A stretch of DNA of 22,889 bases from Anaerolineales bacterium UBA3905 (lineage in GTDB: Bacteria > Chloroflexota > Anaerolineae > Caldilineales > Caldilineaceae), in the NCBI GenBank assembly GCA_002391565.1, contig DGFH01000145.1:1-22889 (forward strand), read 5' to 3'. The notes under the pieces are model-generated. The model saw only the letters and a program-made list of their open reading frames with translations. It had not been told where the DNA came from and did no database searches. The translations under genes and the position numbers were made by a program. This document shows, piece by piece, positions 1 through 6,810 of this stretch. Numbering within the stretch: position 1 is the stretch's first letter; every line of letters starts with the position of its first letter.

Positions 1-132
1 GCAGGTCGACCTGACTTTCGGCGGCCATTGCGCCGATCACAGTTGCGGGACAGCGCCGGATTCTCACCGGCTTCGCCTGGTTCGTCCATCCGCGTATCAC
101 GGATGAACATCTGTACGGAACGATTTTCAGTT
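1..132 (-). ncRNA. Cobalamin (B12) riboswitch
   Basis: On the minus strand the segment contains the conserved B12-box region: AGCCGGTGAGAATCCGGC at about 68-51, then GCTGTCCCGCAACTGT at about 53-38, and it closes with AGTCAGG and CCTGC at the left edge. These are hallmark elements of the cobalamin aptamer, which binds adenosyl- or other cobalamins and switches off expression in cis, usually of B12 uptake, synthesis or B12-independent isozyme genes. The regulated gene lies to the left of position 1 and is not visible. The metal-binding lipoprotein gene is upstream of the riboswitch on the same strand, so it is not the target. The start is inferred from the promoter just upstream. Confidence 0.9.
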
Positions 133-138
133 GGGTGA

Positions 139-168
139 AGTATATGCCGCTTGCCGAACCTTTGTCAA
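139..168 (-). promoter_or_regulatory. Sigma-70-type promoter of the riboswitch transcript
   Basis: On the minus strand a perfect -35 TTGACA (168-163) is followed after 18 bp by TATACT (144-139). Transcription would start near 132, immediately ahead of the cobalamin aptamer. The promoter begins only about 20 bp past the stop codon of the lipoprotein gene, so the riboswitch-controlled gene has its own transcription unit. Confidence 0.75.
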
Positions 169-189
169 TCCGCCCGCTGATAAGGGCGC

Positions 190-1242
190 CTATTGCGCTG
201 TCAACGCGGCCACAATCTGCTTCAAGTTGTAACGCATCATGTCGATGTAGGTGGCAGCCGGCCCCTCTGCGCTGCTCAGCGAGTCAGTATAGATGGTGGT
301 GACGGCGGCGCCTGTATCTCGCGCGAGTTGTTGCGCCACATTAGGATTGACCGTATTCCCGACCAGGATCGCCTTTACCCCTTCCTTTGCAATCTGCTGC
401 TGCAATGCTGCCAGTTCCTGTGCCGAAGGCGCTGCCATCGTGCTGAGCGATGGGATGACAGCACCCACAATGGTGAGGCCATAAGCGTTTGCCAGATAGC
501 CAAGATTGTCGTGATCGGTGACTACTTTGCGTTGCGCCACCGGGATCGCCGCCAGCGCCGTCTTGATCTCCTGATCGAGCGCCGCCAGTTTTGCTGTGTA
601 CGCGGCGGCATTGGCGGCGAACACTTCAGCGTGTGCAGGGTCAAGCGCCGTCAACACGGCGGCGATGTTCGCAACCCATTGTTCGACATTGCGCACATCC
701 ATCCACGTGTGTGGATCGGCGCCCTCATGATGATGCGCCTCTGCACCGACCTCTGCAGGCTCTTCCTGGATTTCCAGCGGCGTCACCCCAATGTTGACGG
801 CAACCACCGGGGCGCCACTGTCCAGATTCTCCAATACAGGCGACATGGCTTCCTCCAGGTGCAGACCGTTGATGAAGATGACCTGCGCCTGGTTGAGCGC
901 GCGCAAGTCATCTGGGCGCGCCTGATAGCTATGTGGGTCGGCGCCTGGCGCCAGCAACTGCACCAGCTCAATGGCGTCACCCCCTACCTGATGGACGACA
1001 TCGCCGACGATATTGGTGGTGGCGACGACGCGCAATTTTTCGCCCTCGGTCAGTGCAACCGGCGTCAGTTCTGGCAACGCCTCCGTTGTGTGCATAGCCT
1101 CATCGTGATGGTCGTTTTCTGGCATCGGGGTAGGCGTTGACGCGTTGACATCCATTGGCGCTGCACAACCCGCGCTAATCATCATGATGAATGCAAGCCC
1201 CCAGCCGATTAGAAACCATTGCCGATAGATTCGATTTTTCAT
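190..1242 (-). CDS. Metal ABC transporter substrate-binding lipoprotein (ZnuA/TroA family)
   Basis: This 350-aa protein is the extracytoplasmic metal receptor of a Zn/Mn/Fe ABC importer (cluster A-I family). The start at 1242 was chosen because a GGGGG-containing ribosome site precedes it and it opens a lipoprotein signal: basic residues, a hydrophobic core and the lipobox SAGC with Cys26. Candidate metal ligands match the family: His104 (DPHSY), His178 (DPHTW), His244 (TDHD) and Asp320 (YTDSLS). Two His/Glu-rich segments (about 42-51 and 168-178) resemble the histidine-rich loops of zinc receptors, so zinc is my first guess, but Mn or Fe cannot be excluded. No cognate permease or ATPase is in the window. 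A Fur-type palindrome lies 29-45 bp before the start, so metal-dependent repression is likely. Confidence 0.9.
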   Translation of the reverse strand: MKNRIYRQWFLIGWGLAFIMMISAGCAAPMDVNASTPTPMPENDHHDEAMHTTEALPELTPVALTEGEKLRVVATTNIVGDVVHQVGGDAIELVQLLAPGADPHSYQARPDDLRALNQAQVIFINGLHLEEAMSPVLENLDSGAPVVAVNIGVTPLEIQEEPAEVGAEAHHHEGADPHTWMDVRNVEQWVANIAAVLTALDPAHAEVFAANAAAYTAKLAALDQEIKTALAAIPVAQRKVVTDHDNLGYLANAYGLTIVGAVIPSLSTMAAPSAQELAALQQQIAKEGVKAILVGNTVNPNVAQQLARDTGAAVTTIYTDSLSSAEGPAATYIDMMRYNLKQIVAALTAQ

Positions 1243-1270
1243 AGCTAACCCCCTGATTGTTGTCTCTTTA

Positions 1271-1287
1271 ATGAGAATTATTCTCAT
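1271..1287. promoter_or_regulatory. Fur-family operator (perfect palindrome)
   Basis: ATGAGAATTATTCTCAT is a perfect 8-1-8 inverted repeat and fits the 7-1-7 Fur/Zur-class pattern TGAnAATnATTnTCA. It lies 29-45 bp upstream of the metal lipoprotein start, where binding would block transcription. A Fur-family regulator is encoded just upstream on the same strand and is the obvious candidate ligand. Which metal it senses cannot be told from the site alone. Confidence 0.8.
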
Positions 1288-1412
1288 TTGCTCAGGGAAG
1301 TGTAATGCCAGACCTTGCCGTATGTCAAGCGCATTACAGCGTAGATGTGTGTTTGGCTGAAGTAAGGCTGGAAGAATAGAGGTTGATTTCGGTTGGGATT
1401 AGCCAGTTGGGA

Positions 1413-1883
1413 CTAATCGGGTAAGTCTGCCATCGTTTCAGCGGAGCAGGATGCATCTGTCGCCTGACACTGTGGACAGATGCCGTAAAATTCGAGCAGA
1501 TGGCTGGTAATGCGAAAGCCGAAGCGCGTTTCCAGCTCGCAACCCATGGAATCAGCGTCGCAGGCGTCAAACTCGACGATGCGACCGCAGCGCGAACAGA
1601 CGAGGTGATGGTGTGCACCGTCGGCGCGGATGTAGGTGGGACCGTTGTCGCCCACGTAAATCGGGCGGACGATGCCGAGCTGTGTGAGCAATTCCAGTGT
1701 GCGGTAAACGGTTGCCCGCCCAGTTTGCGCGTGGATCATCTGCGCCTGCTCTAAAATTTCTTGCGGGTTGAGGTGTTCGCCCTCGCGCTGAATGACTTCC
1801 AGGACAGCCAGGCGTGGCGGCGTAATTTTGTAACCTGCAAGGCGCAGGCGCTGAATCAGGTCAGTAGACATAGAGTGAATCAT
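1413..1883 (-). CDS. Fur-family metal-responsive transcriptional regulator (Fur/Zur type)
   Basis: This 156-aa protein has the standard Fur layout. An N-terminal winged helix (about 5-85) includes the RATVYRTLELL recognition segment. The dimerisation domain starts with a GAHHHLVC metal-site motif (about 89-96). Two CxxC pairs, Cys96/Cys99 and Cys136/Cys139, form the structural zinc site. Start 1883 is preferred because AAGGTG precedes it with good spacing; an in-frame ATG at 1871 is the alternative. The frame also runs open upstream to 1907 without a ribosome site. It sits 126 bp upstream of the Fur-type palindrome and the ZnuA-like gene, suggesting it controls that gene. Fur, Zur and PerR subtypes cannot be separated confidently here. 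Confidence 0.9.
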   Translation of the reverse strand: MIHSMSTDLIQRLRLAGYKITPPRLAVLEVIQREGEHLNPQEILEQAQMIHAQTGRATVYRTLELLTQLGIVRPIYVGDNGPTYIRADGAHHHLVCSRCGRIVEFDACDADSMGCELETRFGFRITSHLLEFYGICPQCQATDASCSAETMADLPD

Positions 1884-2017
1884 AGCACACCTTCGCAATG
1901 ACGCCAACGAGTCTGAGGGAGATGGCGCACACCTGAAGAGTAGCAGGGATGAGACAGTATGGATTGTTTTGGACGCGGCCTGAACACAGACAAAAAATCA
2001 AGAAGAATGGTAAGCAG

Positions 2018-2311
2018 CTACCAAACCGACGCGTGCCACCATGCATAAAGCGGATGCGAACGCCCCGGGCGGAAGCGCGCTTTCGTTTCGATGTCGGTCA
2101 GCACGCTGCGCAGCAAGAGCCTGTCGATGTGGGCGTGCTCTGCCCATTGTTTGACCAATTCTGGTGTCGTCACCTCGTGTTCGACCACAAATTGAGCGAT
2201 GGCAATCGGTTGCGCAAACGCCGCCAGAATCTTACAGGCATGGGGCGTCGCAAAGAGATTGATGGCGCAGCAGGCATCCAACAGCAAACAGTCGCAGCGG
2301 GGGACGCGTTC
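2018..2311 (-). pseudogene. Truncated PIN-domain protein remnant
   Basis: The minus frame reads LLLDACCAINLFAT at its start, then ILAAF and a V..EV segment. This resembles the N-terminal half of PIN-domain nucleases (first catalytic Asp in LLLD, then the conserved Glu). The later half, with the further acidic residues and the usual DDGEA-like segment, is missing and the frame ends in unrelated residues. There is no convincing start codon with a ribosome site; the frame begins at the end of the upstream XRE-ImmA gene, suggesting translational coupling in the ancestor. From memory, PIN proteins often follow XRE-ImmA genes, which supports the reading. It could instead be a chance frame. Confidence 0.45.
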
Positions 2312-3533
2312 AGACGATGGCGAGATCTTCCTCGGCGCTGAACAGTGGCAGCGCGGCGATGTCGGCGAAGAATGCTGCGTCATCGGCAGCGCTCTGCAGC
2401 AGTTCGATGCGCTGGCGGGCGGTGAGCCGGTCGGCGCGCAGGAAATGGGCAAACTGGCCTTCGCTGATCAGTTCCTGTTCCAGCGCCTGCAACGCCAACA
2501 ACTGGTAGCGACGCGGCAGCAGGTCGTCGTTGCCGGGGATGGGCGGCAGCCCCAGCTCGCGCTGATGGGCGCGAATCCTGTTCTTGCCAGCTTTGAGCTT
2601 GTCGGCTGTGCCGGTCTGGAGCAGACGCAGCTCTTCCAGGCGCAGCGCCATCGCTTCCACCGAGACGCCGTAGTCGTGCGCCAACACCAGGAGATCGGCG
2701 AAGGTGAAGGGCTTGCCTGCTGTGCGCACATGCTGAAAGCGGCGCACGACGCCGCTCTTGGGCAGCAGAAAGTTGCGCGCAAAGGCGTCGGCAAAGCGTT
2801 CATCATCGGCGCGGCGCCGTCCGGTTTCGGGCAACACATCGGCGCGCTGACGGTCAGCCAGGAAATGACCGTACTCGTGCGCCAACGTCCAGCGCCGCCG
2901 TTCTTCCGGATGCAACCGGTTGACGGCGATGCAACCGCCCAGTTCAGGCGAGTAGGCGTAGAGACCGGCGAGCGCGCCCGACGGCTGCAGTTCCATGTAA
3001 AAGATGCGCAGCCCGACCTCGTTTTCCAACAAGGTGCGCAGCAGCGGGATCGGGGCGTCGCCCAGGCCAAGCCGGCCGCGTTCGCTCTGCGCCACGCTCT
3101 CCGCCAGGGCGTCTATATCGATGCCATCCAGTTGCACTTCGGGCGGTTCGCGCCGCGTCAGCGGCGCGCCGACCAGGTGCTCCAGTTCCAGATAGTTCTG
3201 GCAGAGCGCCTCAAACTCGGCGATGCTGGCGTCAAAGACACTGTTTGCTTCGGGCCACTGGACGCGCTGGCTGCGGAACTGGGGGGCAAAGGGCGCCAGC
3301 TGTGGGCGGTCGCGCAGCAGATCGTTGACCGACTGGCCATAGACTTGCGCCAGTTGCAGCAGCTCGTTGGCGCGAATGCGTCGCTCGCCCTTCTCGATCG
3401 CCACCATCGTGGTGCGAGCGACGCCGATGGCGCTGGCAGCTTCTTCCTGGGTCAGCCCGCGGCGTTTGCGCGCGGCTTGTAAGCGCTGGCCGAGTGCATG
3501 CGGAGAAATGGCGGTGAGTTGGGTGGCGTCCAC
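2310..3533 (-). CDS. XRE HTH / ImmA-IrrE (DUF955) metallopeptidase fusion regulator
   Basis: This 407-aa fusion has an XRE-type helix-turn-helix at about 14-72 (TQEEAASAIGVARTT, then AIEKGERRI) and an ImmA/IrrE zinc-peptidase domain at about 165-290. The zinc motif HEYGHFL (219-225) and the downstream Glu245 in DERFADAFARNFLLP are the expected ligands. Such proteins bind an operator and cleave a repressor, or act as stress-sensing antitoxin-like regulators. The start is GTG at 3533 with only a weak purine-rich ribosome site; no in-frame ATG lies between it and the HTH. A good promoter lies at 3580-3607. The gene is followed by a broken PIN-domain remnant, so it may be the orphaned regulator of a former toxin-antitoxin pair. 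Confidence 0.85.
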   Translation of the reverse strand: MDATQLTAISPHALGQRLQAARKRRGLTQEEAASAIGVARTTMVAIEKGERRIRANELLQLAQVYGQSVNDLLRDRPQLAPFAPQFRSQRVQWPEANSVFDASIAEFEALCQNYLELEHLVGAPLTRREPPEVQLDGIDIDALAESVAQSERGRLGLGDAPIPLLRTLLENEVGLRIFYMELQPSGALAGLYAYSPELGGCIAVNRLHPEERRRWTLAHEYGHFLADRQRADVLPETGRRRADDERFADAFARNFLLPKSGVVRRFQHVRTAGKPFTFADLLVLAHDYGVSVEAMALRLEELRLLQTGTADKLKAGKNRIRAHQRELGLPPIPGNDDLLPRRYQLLALQALEQELISEGQFAHFLRADRLTARQRIELLQSAADDAAFFADIAALPLFSAEEDLAIV

Positions 3534-3579
3534 AGCTTGCTCTTTTTCCAGGCTGAGAACATCTCCTGATCTGGGAGCA

Positions 3580-3607
3580 AGTATAGTGCAAAAGTCAGCA
3601 ATGTTAA
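3580..3607 (-). promoter_or_regulatory. Promoter of the XRE-ImmA fusion gene
   Basis: On the minus strand TTAACA (3607-3602) is followed after 16 bp by TATACT (3585-3580). The -35 lies within an AT-rich near-palindrome around GTTAAC, which could be an autoregulatory operator; that part is inference. Transcription would begin about 40 bp before the GTG start. Confidence 0.6.
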
Positions 3608-3694
3608 CAATCCACTCAGACAGCTGCCAAAACTGCGTCAGATTGTCAGATTTCTGTCACCAAAGTAATGGACAATCAGCGGAGACGGTCGGTT

Positions 3695-4111
3695 TTATTC
3701 CAGGGTCGATTTATCAGGGAGAGACTCTTGCTTGAGCAGTTCTTCTGGAATAGCGGCAAAGTGTGGGTCGCGATGAATCAGGATAGCGTCCAAGGAAGCT
3801 GCTGTCGCAGCAATCAGGGCATCGACCTGGGGCAGCCGTCCCGTTGCAGCGGCTCGTAATTCTATCGACTTTGCAACGACAGCAAGTGAGACAGGGTGAA
3901 TCTCAGACAGCAATTCGCTGACCGCCGCCCACTCTGCAGAGAACACATTCACCCAACCTTCAGCGCGCAGGCGACTCCAAAACTCACCCATAGTCAGCAC
4001 GCTGATGTCAACGATGACGCTTTCATCGCTCAGGAGATCACGGACGCGTTCGCCGCCCGCTTCTGCGAAGTAGTAAGCAAGCAGCGCCGAGGAGTCAAGC
4101 AGATAACTCAT
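3695..4111 (-). CDS. vapC: VapC-type PIN-domain ribonuclease toxin
   Basis: This 138-aa PIN-domain protein has the expected acidic residues: Asp6 in YLLDSSALL, Glu43 in MGEF, Asp97 in VDALIAATA and Asp115 in HRDPHF. These coordinate Mg2+/Mn2+ for RNA cleavage in VapC toxins. Its length is typical of the family. The start codon overlaps the upstream vapB stop by 4 bp (ATGA), indicating translational coupling. As with other VapC proteins, its activity would be held in check by the VapB partner. The catalytic set appears complete, so it is probably functional. Confidence 0.88.
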   Translation of the reverse strand: MSYLLDSSALLAYYFAEAGGERVRDLLSDESVIVDISVLTMGEFWSRLRAEGWVNVFSAEWAAVSELLSEIHPVSLAVVAKSIELRAAATGRLPQVDALIAATAASLDAILIHRDPHFAAIPEELLKQESLPDKSTLE

Positions 4112-4374
4112 GATGCGGCTCGATACGCGTCGTCATCGTCTAGTCGTTCAGCAATCAGTTCGCGCACTGGATCGACGCCAGGACGTAGATATCTGCGTCC
4201 GGCGCCGTACAATGCCGCTGCCCGCTGCGCCCGGCTCGCTTTCGGCTTTCCAATCAAGGTGCCATCCGGCCCAATTGTCCACTCTACCTGTGATCCCGGC
4301 GCCAATTCAAGCGCCTGCACAATTTCGGCGGGAAGGGTGATCTGATGCTTGCGTGTCAAAGTTGTCGTTGTCAT
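4108..4374 (-). CDS. vapB: VapB-type AbrB/SpoVT antitoxin
   Basis: This 88-aa protein has an AbrB/MazE-like swapped-hairpin DNA-binding domain at about 3-50 (TLTRKHQITLPAEIV, then LELAPGSQVEW), followed by a charged tail (about 50-88) suited to wrapping the VapC toxin. It overlaps vapC by 4 bp. The -10 box ends only 6 nt before the ATG, so the mRNA is probably leaderless; no ribosome site is present or needed. Autorepression by the VapBC complex at the promoter is the usual mode for this family. Confidence 0.88.
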   Translation of the reverse strand: MTTTTLTRKHQITLPAEIVQALELAPGSQVEWTIGPDGTLIGKPKASRAQRAAALYGAGRRYLRPGVDPVRELIAERLDDDDAYRAAS

Positions 4375-4380
4375 GACTTC

Positions 4381-4409
4381 AGTATAAACAGCCCCTGTCT
4401 ACCCGTCAA
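4381..4409 (-). promoter_or_regulatory. vapBC promoter (leaderless arrangement)
   Basis: On the minus strand TTGACG (4409-4404), a 17-bp spacer and TATACT (4386-4381) form a near-consensus promoter. Six bases separate the -10 from the vapB ATG at 4374, so transcription should start at or next to the A of the start codon. Confidence 0.7.
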
Positions 4410-4525
4410 GCAAATCTATCGCCGTCACTGCCGCCACACACGATCAGCACTGCCCAGGCCCAACGCGCCAACCGTGCATGAATCAAAGCAAGGCAAGGGT
4501 TGGGCGGCGGGCACACGGACGCCAG

Positions 4526-4759
4526 TTACGCCGCGTCTTTGGGCGGGCAGGGATCGCCGCCGTGACTGTCGGCGCTTTGAATTTTGCCATCCGCACCGTG
4601 GATCAGCAGTTCCGTGTGCTGATGTTGGCTCACCTGGCGAGCGTAGTCGATGGCGTCACGCTTATGGGTGAACACCTTCGATGCTCGACTGGCGCCACCC
4701 TTCTTAACCGCCCAGCCTTGTGCGCTGGGAACGACATGATGTGTCTTGCGAGTTGTCAT
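4526..4759 (-). CDS. DUF2188 small protein
   Basis: This 77-aa protein matches my memory of the DUF2188 pattern: an N-terminal HHVVP strand, GWAVKK, a central helix with DAIDYA, LLIHGADGKIQ, and a terminal DP-PP motif (DPCPPK). The start at 4759 is fixed by a strong AGGAGGAG ribosome site; the open frame upstream lacks one. The function of the family is unknown; the proteins are small, single-domain and often found near mobile or stress genes. It is the last gene of a minus-strand run with an unrecognised small gene (15 bp upstream) and a DUF3892 gene. Confidence 0.8.
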   Translation of the reverse strand: MTTRKTHHVVPSAQGWAVKKGGASRASKVFTHKRDAIDYARQVSQHQHTELLIHGADGKIQSADSHGGDPCPPKDAA

Positions 4760-4773
4760 GGTGTAATCTCCTC

Positions 4774-5034
4774 CTATTTGACTATGAACTCTTTCCAAGG
4801 TACGGCACCCAAAGGCAACGTAGCTAAGAATCGAACAATATCTCGCCTGCCAAAATACGTTGGCACTCCTCTTGCATTTTGCGCCATCAGCACCACTGGA
4901 ACGCCACCGAAGACGGGTTCAAGCACACCAATCAGTCGATTTGCCTCAATTCGACTGTTGAGTACATGAGGCTTAACGATTGCAACCGCAAATGTAACGC
5001 CTTGCTCTTTGAGCAATGCACCCTGAATTTTCAT
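4774..5034 (-). CDS. Small protein of unknown function (86 aa)
   Basis: I do not recognise this family with certainty. The 86-aa product starts MKIQGALLKEQGVTFAV and has alternating beta-like stretches (FAVAIV, VPVVLMA), a PTYFGRRDIVRFLATL segment, and a C-terminal VPWKEF. The composition suggests a compact alpha/beta cytoplasmic protein with no signal peptide or membrane segment. The start at 5034 is set by GGAGG five bases upstream; the ATG at 5049 lacks one. It lies between a DUF3892 and a DUF2188 gene on the same strand with 15- and 47-bp gaps, so the three are probably co-transcribed. Confidence 0.75.
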   Translation of the reverse strand: MKIQGALLKEQGVTFAVAIVKPHVLNSRIEANRLIGVLEPVFGGVPVVLMAQNARGVPTYFGRRDIVRFLATLPLGAVPWKEFIVK

Positions 5035-5081
5035 CGATGCCTCCATCAAAGTTAATTACCCAATTGGGCTTCACACATTGC

Positions 5082-5369
5082 CTATCGACATTCAGGAAGA
5101 CTAAGCAGGTTATTGGGCTGCTCCCCATCCGCTACTGTTTTCAAGTATTTGTATCCATAGCGACTTGTTGCTACAACAACATCCACCGAATCGTAGCCTC
5201 TTATGACGTAGAATTGCCACTTGCCATTCTCAATCCCTTGGATAGCATCCTGTTGGGTTATGAGCCAGGATGCACCACCTGCATTTCGCCCACCCACATG
5301 GGTGATACGCTCATGGGGGTTGAATCGATCTGACTTTTTCACGCACAAAATCTGATATTTCACTGCCAC
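5082..5369 (-). CDS. DUF3892 small protein
   Basis: This 95-aa protein fits the DUF3892 pattern as I know it: an N-terminal strand, an RITHVGG motif, SWLITQQDAIQGIENG, then a C-terminal YLKTVADGEQPNNLLSLP-like ending. The molecular function is unknown. The start is GTG at 5369, supported by GGAGG seven bases upstream. It is the first gene of the DUF3892/unknown/DUF2188 run and shares a roughly 160-bp divergent promoter region with the XRE repressor gene, which makes it the likely target of that repressor. Confidence 0.82.
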   Translation of the reverse strand: MAVKYQILCVKKSDRFNPHERITHVGGRNAGGASWLITQQDAIQGIENGKWQFYVIRGYDSVDVVVATSRYGYKYLKTVADGEQPNNLLSLPECR

Positions 5370-5413
5370 TTGTTACCTCCGATTTGTTCTCTAAAAACAA
5401 AATATCATCAGAA

Positions 5414-5482
5414 TTACGCTTGTAACGTAAACAATAGTATATGACTGGATTTCTGTCAAGGCGAAATCATGTTAGAATTACG
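5414..5482. promoter_or_regulatory. Divergent promoter/operator region between the DUF3892 operon and the XRE gene
   Basis: For the minus strand, TTGACA (5459-5454), a 17-bp spacer and TATTGT (5436-5431) give a plausible promoter for the DUF3892 gene. An inverted repeat TTACG-N7-CGTAA (5414-5430) lies right at the expected start site. For the plus strand an extended -10 TGTTAGAAT (5470-5478) has a weak -35. A third TTACG half site (5478-5482), in a repeated GAATTACG context, abuts that -10. The half sites at both promoters suggest a shared operator for the XRE protein; this is inference. Confidence 0.5.
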
Positions 5483-5531
5483 TTAGAGTAGAATGTTCAT
5501 CCCCCTCTCACAGACCAACAGGAGAGCCATG

Positions 5532-5921
5532 ATGAATCTTGGGGAAGAGTTGCGAAGACTACGACGATACAGGCAATTTACGTTGTCTACGGTCAGTGAA
5601 CAGACAGGGCTATCAATATCGTTCTTATCGGATGTTGAACGAGGACGAACAAAGCCGTCTCTGGACACATTACAGAAATTGGCGGATTGCTACGGGGTGG
5701 CAATGAACGATATCTTGAAAAATGTTGATAGCGAGCAAGAAGACACTAAACCAGTTTACCCACCTGGGTTTGAAGAATTCATAGCCAGCGTTGGCTCTGA
5801 TCTGGAACCTGAAATTGAGGACCTACTCCTCAGGATGGAGCATCGTTCTAAACGCAAAGTGCAAACCAAAGAGGATTGGACACAACTCTACTACACATTA
5901 AAGACAATCTTAGGAAGGTGA
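5532..5921 (+). CDS. XRE-family repressor
   Basis: This protein of about 129 aa has an N-terminal XRE helix-turn-helix (roughly residues 2-63: LGEELRRLRRYRQFTLSTVSE, shown only in part by SFLSDVERGRTKPSLDTLQKL) and an acidic, helical C-terminal region. An in-frame ATG three bases earlier (5529) is possible; 5532 gives better spacing from the GGAGA ribosome site. Six bases separate its stop from the next gene, an ImmA/IrrE peptidase. That gene order is the standard repressor plus anti-repressor protease pair known from integrative elements such as ICEBs1. The AT-rich composition differs from the flanking genes and suggests transfer. Confidence 0.87.
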   Translation: MNLGEELRRLRRYRQFTLSTVSEQTGLSISFLSDVERGRTKPSLDTLQKLADCYGVAMNDILKNVDSEQEDTKPVYPPGFEEFIASVGSDLEPEIEDLLLRMEHRSKRKVQTKEDWTQLYYTLKTILGR

Positions 5922-5927
5922 CGACAC

Positions 5928-6803
5928 ATGTTTGGGCAGATTCCCCTGCACAATGAACTAAAGGCTAGAGAAAGAGTAATCCAGCTCGTCAACAAAACGA
6001 AGCAAGATGCAGGGATTTCAGGGGGAGCATATTATCGAGGCCCTGGTGACCTTGTCGCAAGATGTCTGAACATCACTGTTATCGAGTCACAACTCAATGC
6101 AGATGAGGGTCTTTATTTGAACTCTGATCCACCAACAATCTTGCTTGACACTCATGGTTTTGACCGAGACCGGGTAAACTTTACATTTTTTCATGAGATC
6201 ACCCATCATCTGATCAAACAGGATGATGACTTGATCGCCTTTGTCCACGAATTTGCTTTCGAAGACTCTGAGAAACTAGTTGAGGCGCTTTGCAATATTG
6301 GCGCAGCTGAGTTTCTGGTTCCTTCAAGAGAGATTCGATCAGCGATTGATTCCGAGGGCTTCCGCATAGAATTGCTGATTAATTTTGACAAAATATATCC
6401 CGCATCGAAACCAGCGATTGCGATCCAGCTGGCCCAGTGTGCTCCACACCAGTGCATTGTTGTTGTTTGCGAATTCGGGCAACTTCCCGGGCATCGGCAA
6501 ACACAGTCGCTCCCTATGTGGGCAGGCGATGAGAAGCAACCCGAACAACTTTTTACGCAGTTAGCATCAAGTTCGCCTTCAGTCCGATACGCTCCGGGTC
6601 GTTTTGTGAAAATACGCAGCGATCACCTGTTGTGGCAGGTTTTCCAAGAGAAAAAGGCGATGTCTGGGACGGCGCAAATTCCCTTTCACAGCGGCAAAAA
6701 ATGGGAGACTCGATGCGATGCAATCTATTATCTTGGCAAGGTCTACGCCGCATTCCATATTGACACACCACCTTCACCCCTTCAGCAGAACTTTGGATTT
6801 TGA
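5928..6803 (+). CDS. ImmA/IrrE (DUF955) family metallopeptidase
   Basis: This 291-aa protein has the zinc motif HEITHHLI at 89-96 and a downstream Glu in LVEALCNIGAAEFLVP (about 117-132), the DUF955 arrangement. It also has a longer C-terminal part (about 150-291) with no motif I recognise, ending in a strand-rich KVYAAFHID segment. Family members cleave XRE repressors on a stress signal. The partner is presumably the XRE protein encoded six bases upstream, whose stop codon lies inside the AAGGTGA ribosome site of this gene. It converges on hsdS with only 7 bp between stop codons. Confidence 0.85.
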   Translation: MFGQIPLHNELKARERVIQLVNKTKQDAGISGGAYYRGPGDLVARCLNITVIESQLNADEGLYLNSDPPTILLDTHGFDRDRVNFTFFHEITHHLIKQDDDLIAFVHEFAFEDSEKLVEALCNIGAAEFLVPSREIRSAIDSEGFRIELLINFDKIYPASKPAIAIQLAQCAPHQCIVVVCEFGQLPGHRQTQSLPMWAGDEKQPEQLFTQLASSSPSVRYAPGRFVKIRSDHLLWQVFQEKKAMSGTAQIPFHSGKKWETRCDAIYYLGKVYAAFHIDTPPSPLQQNFGF

Positions 6804-6810
6804 TATTGCG

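Noticed and set aside
1302..1337. GTAATGC / GCATTAC inverted repeat between the metal lipoprotein and fur-family genes as a terminator
   Set aside because: The arms are 7 bp with a 22-bp loop and no T-tract; too weak to call.
2199..3482. Plus-strand open frame of 427 codons opposite the XRE-ImmA gene
   Set aside because: It is antisense to an ORF with intact HTH and zinc motifs; composition is Gln/Ala/Arg-rich noise.
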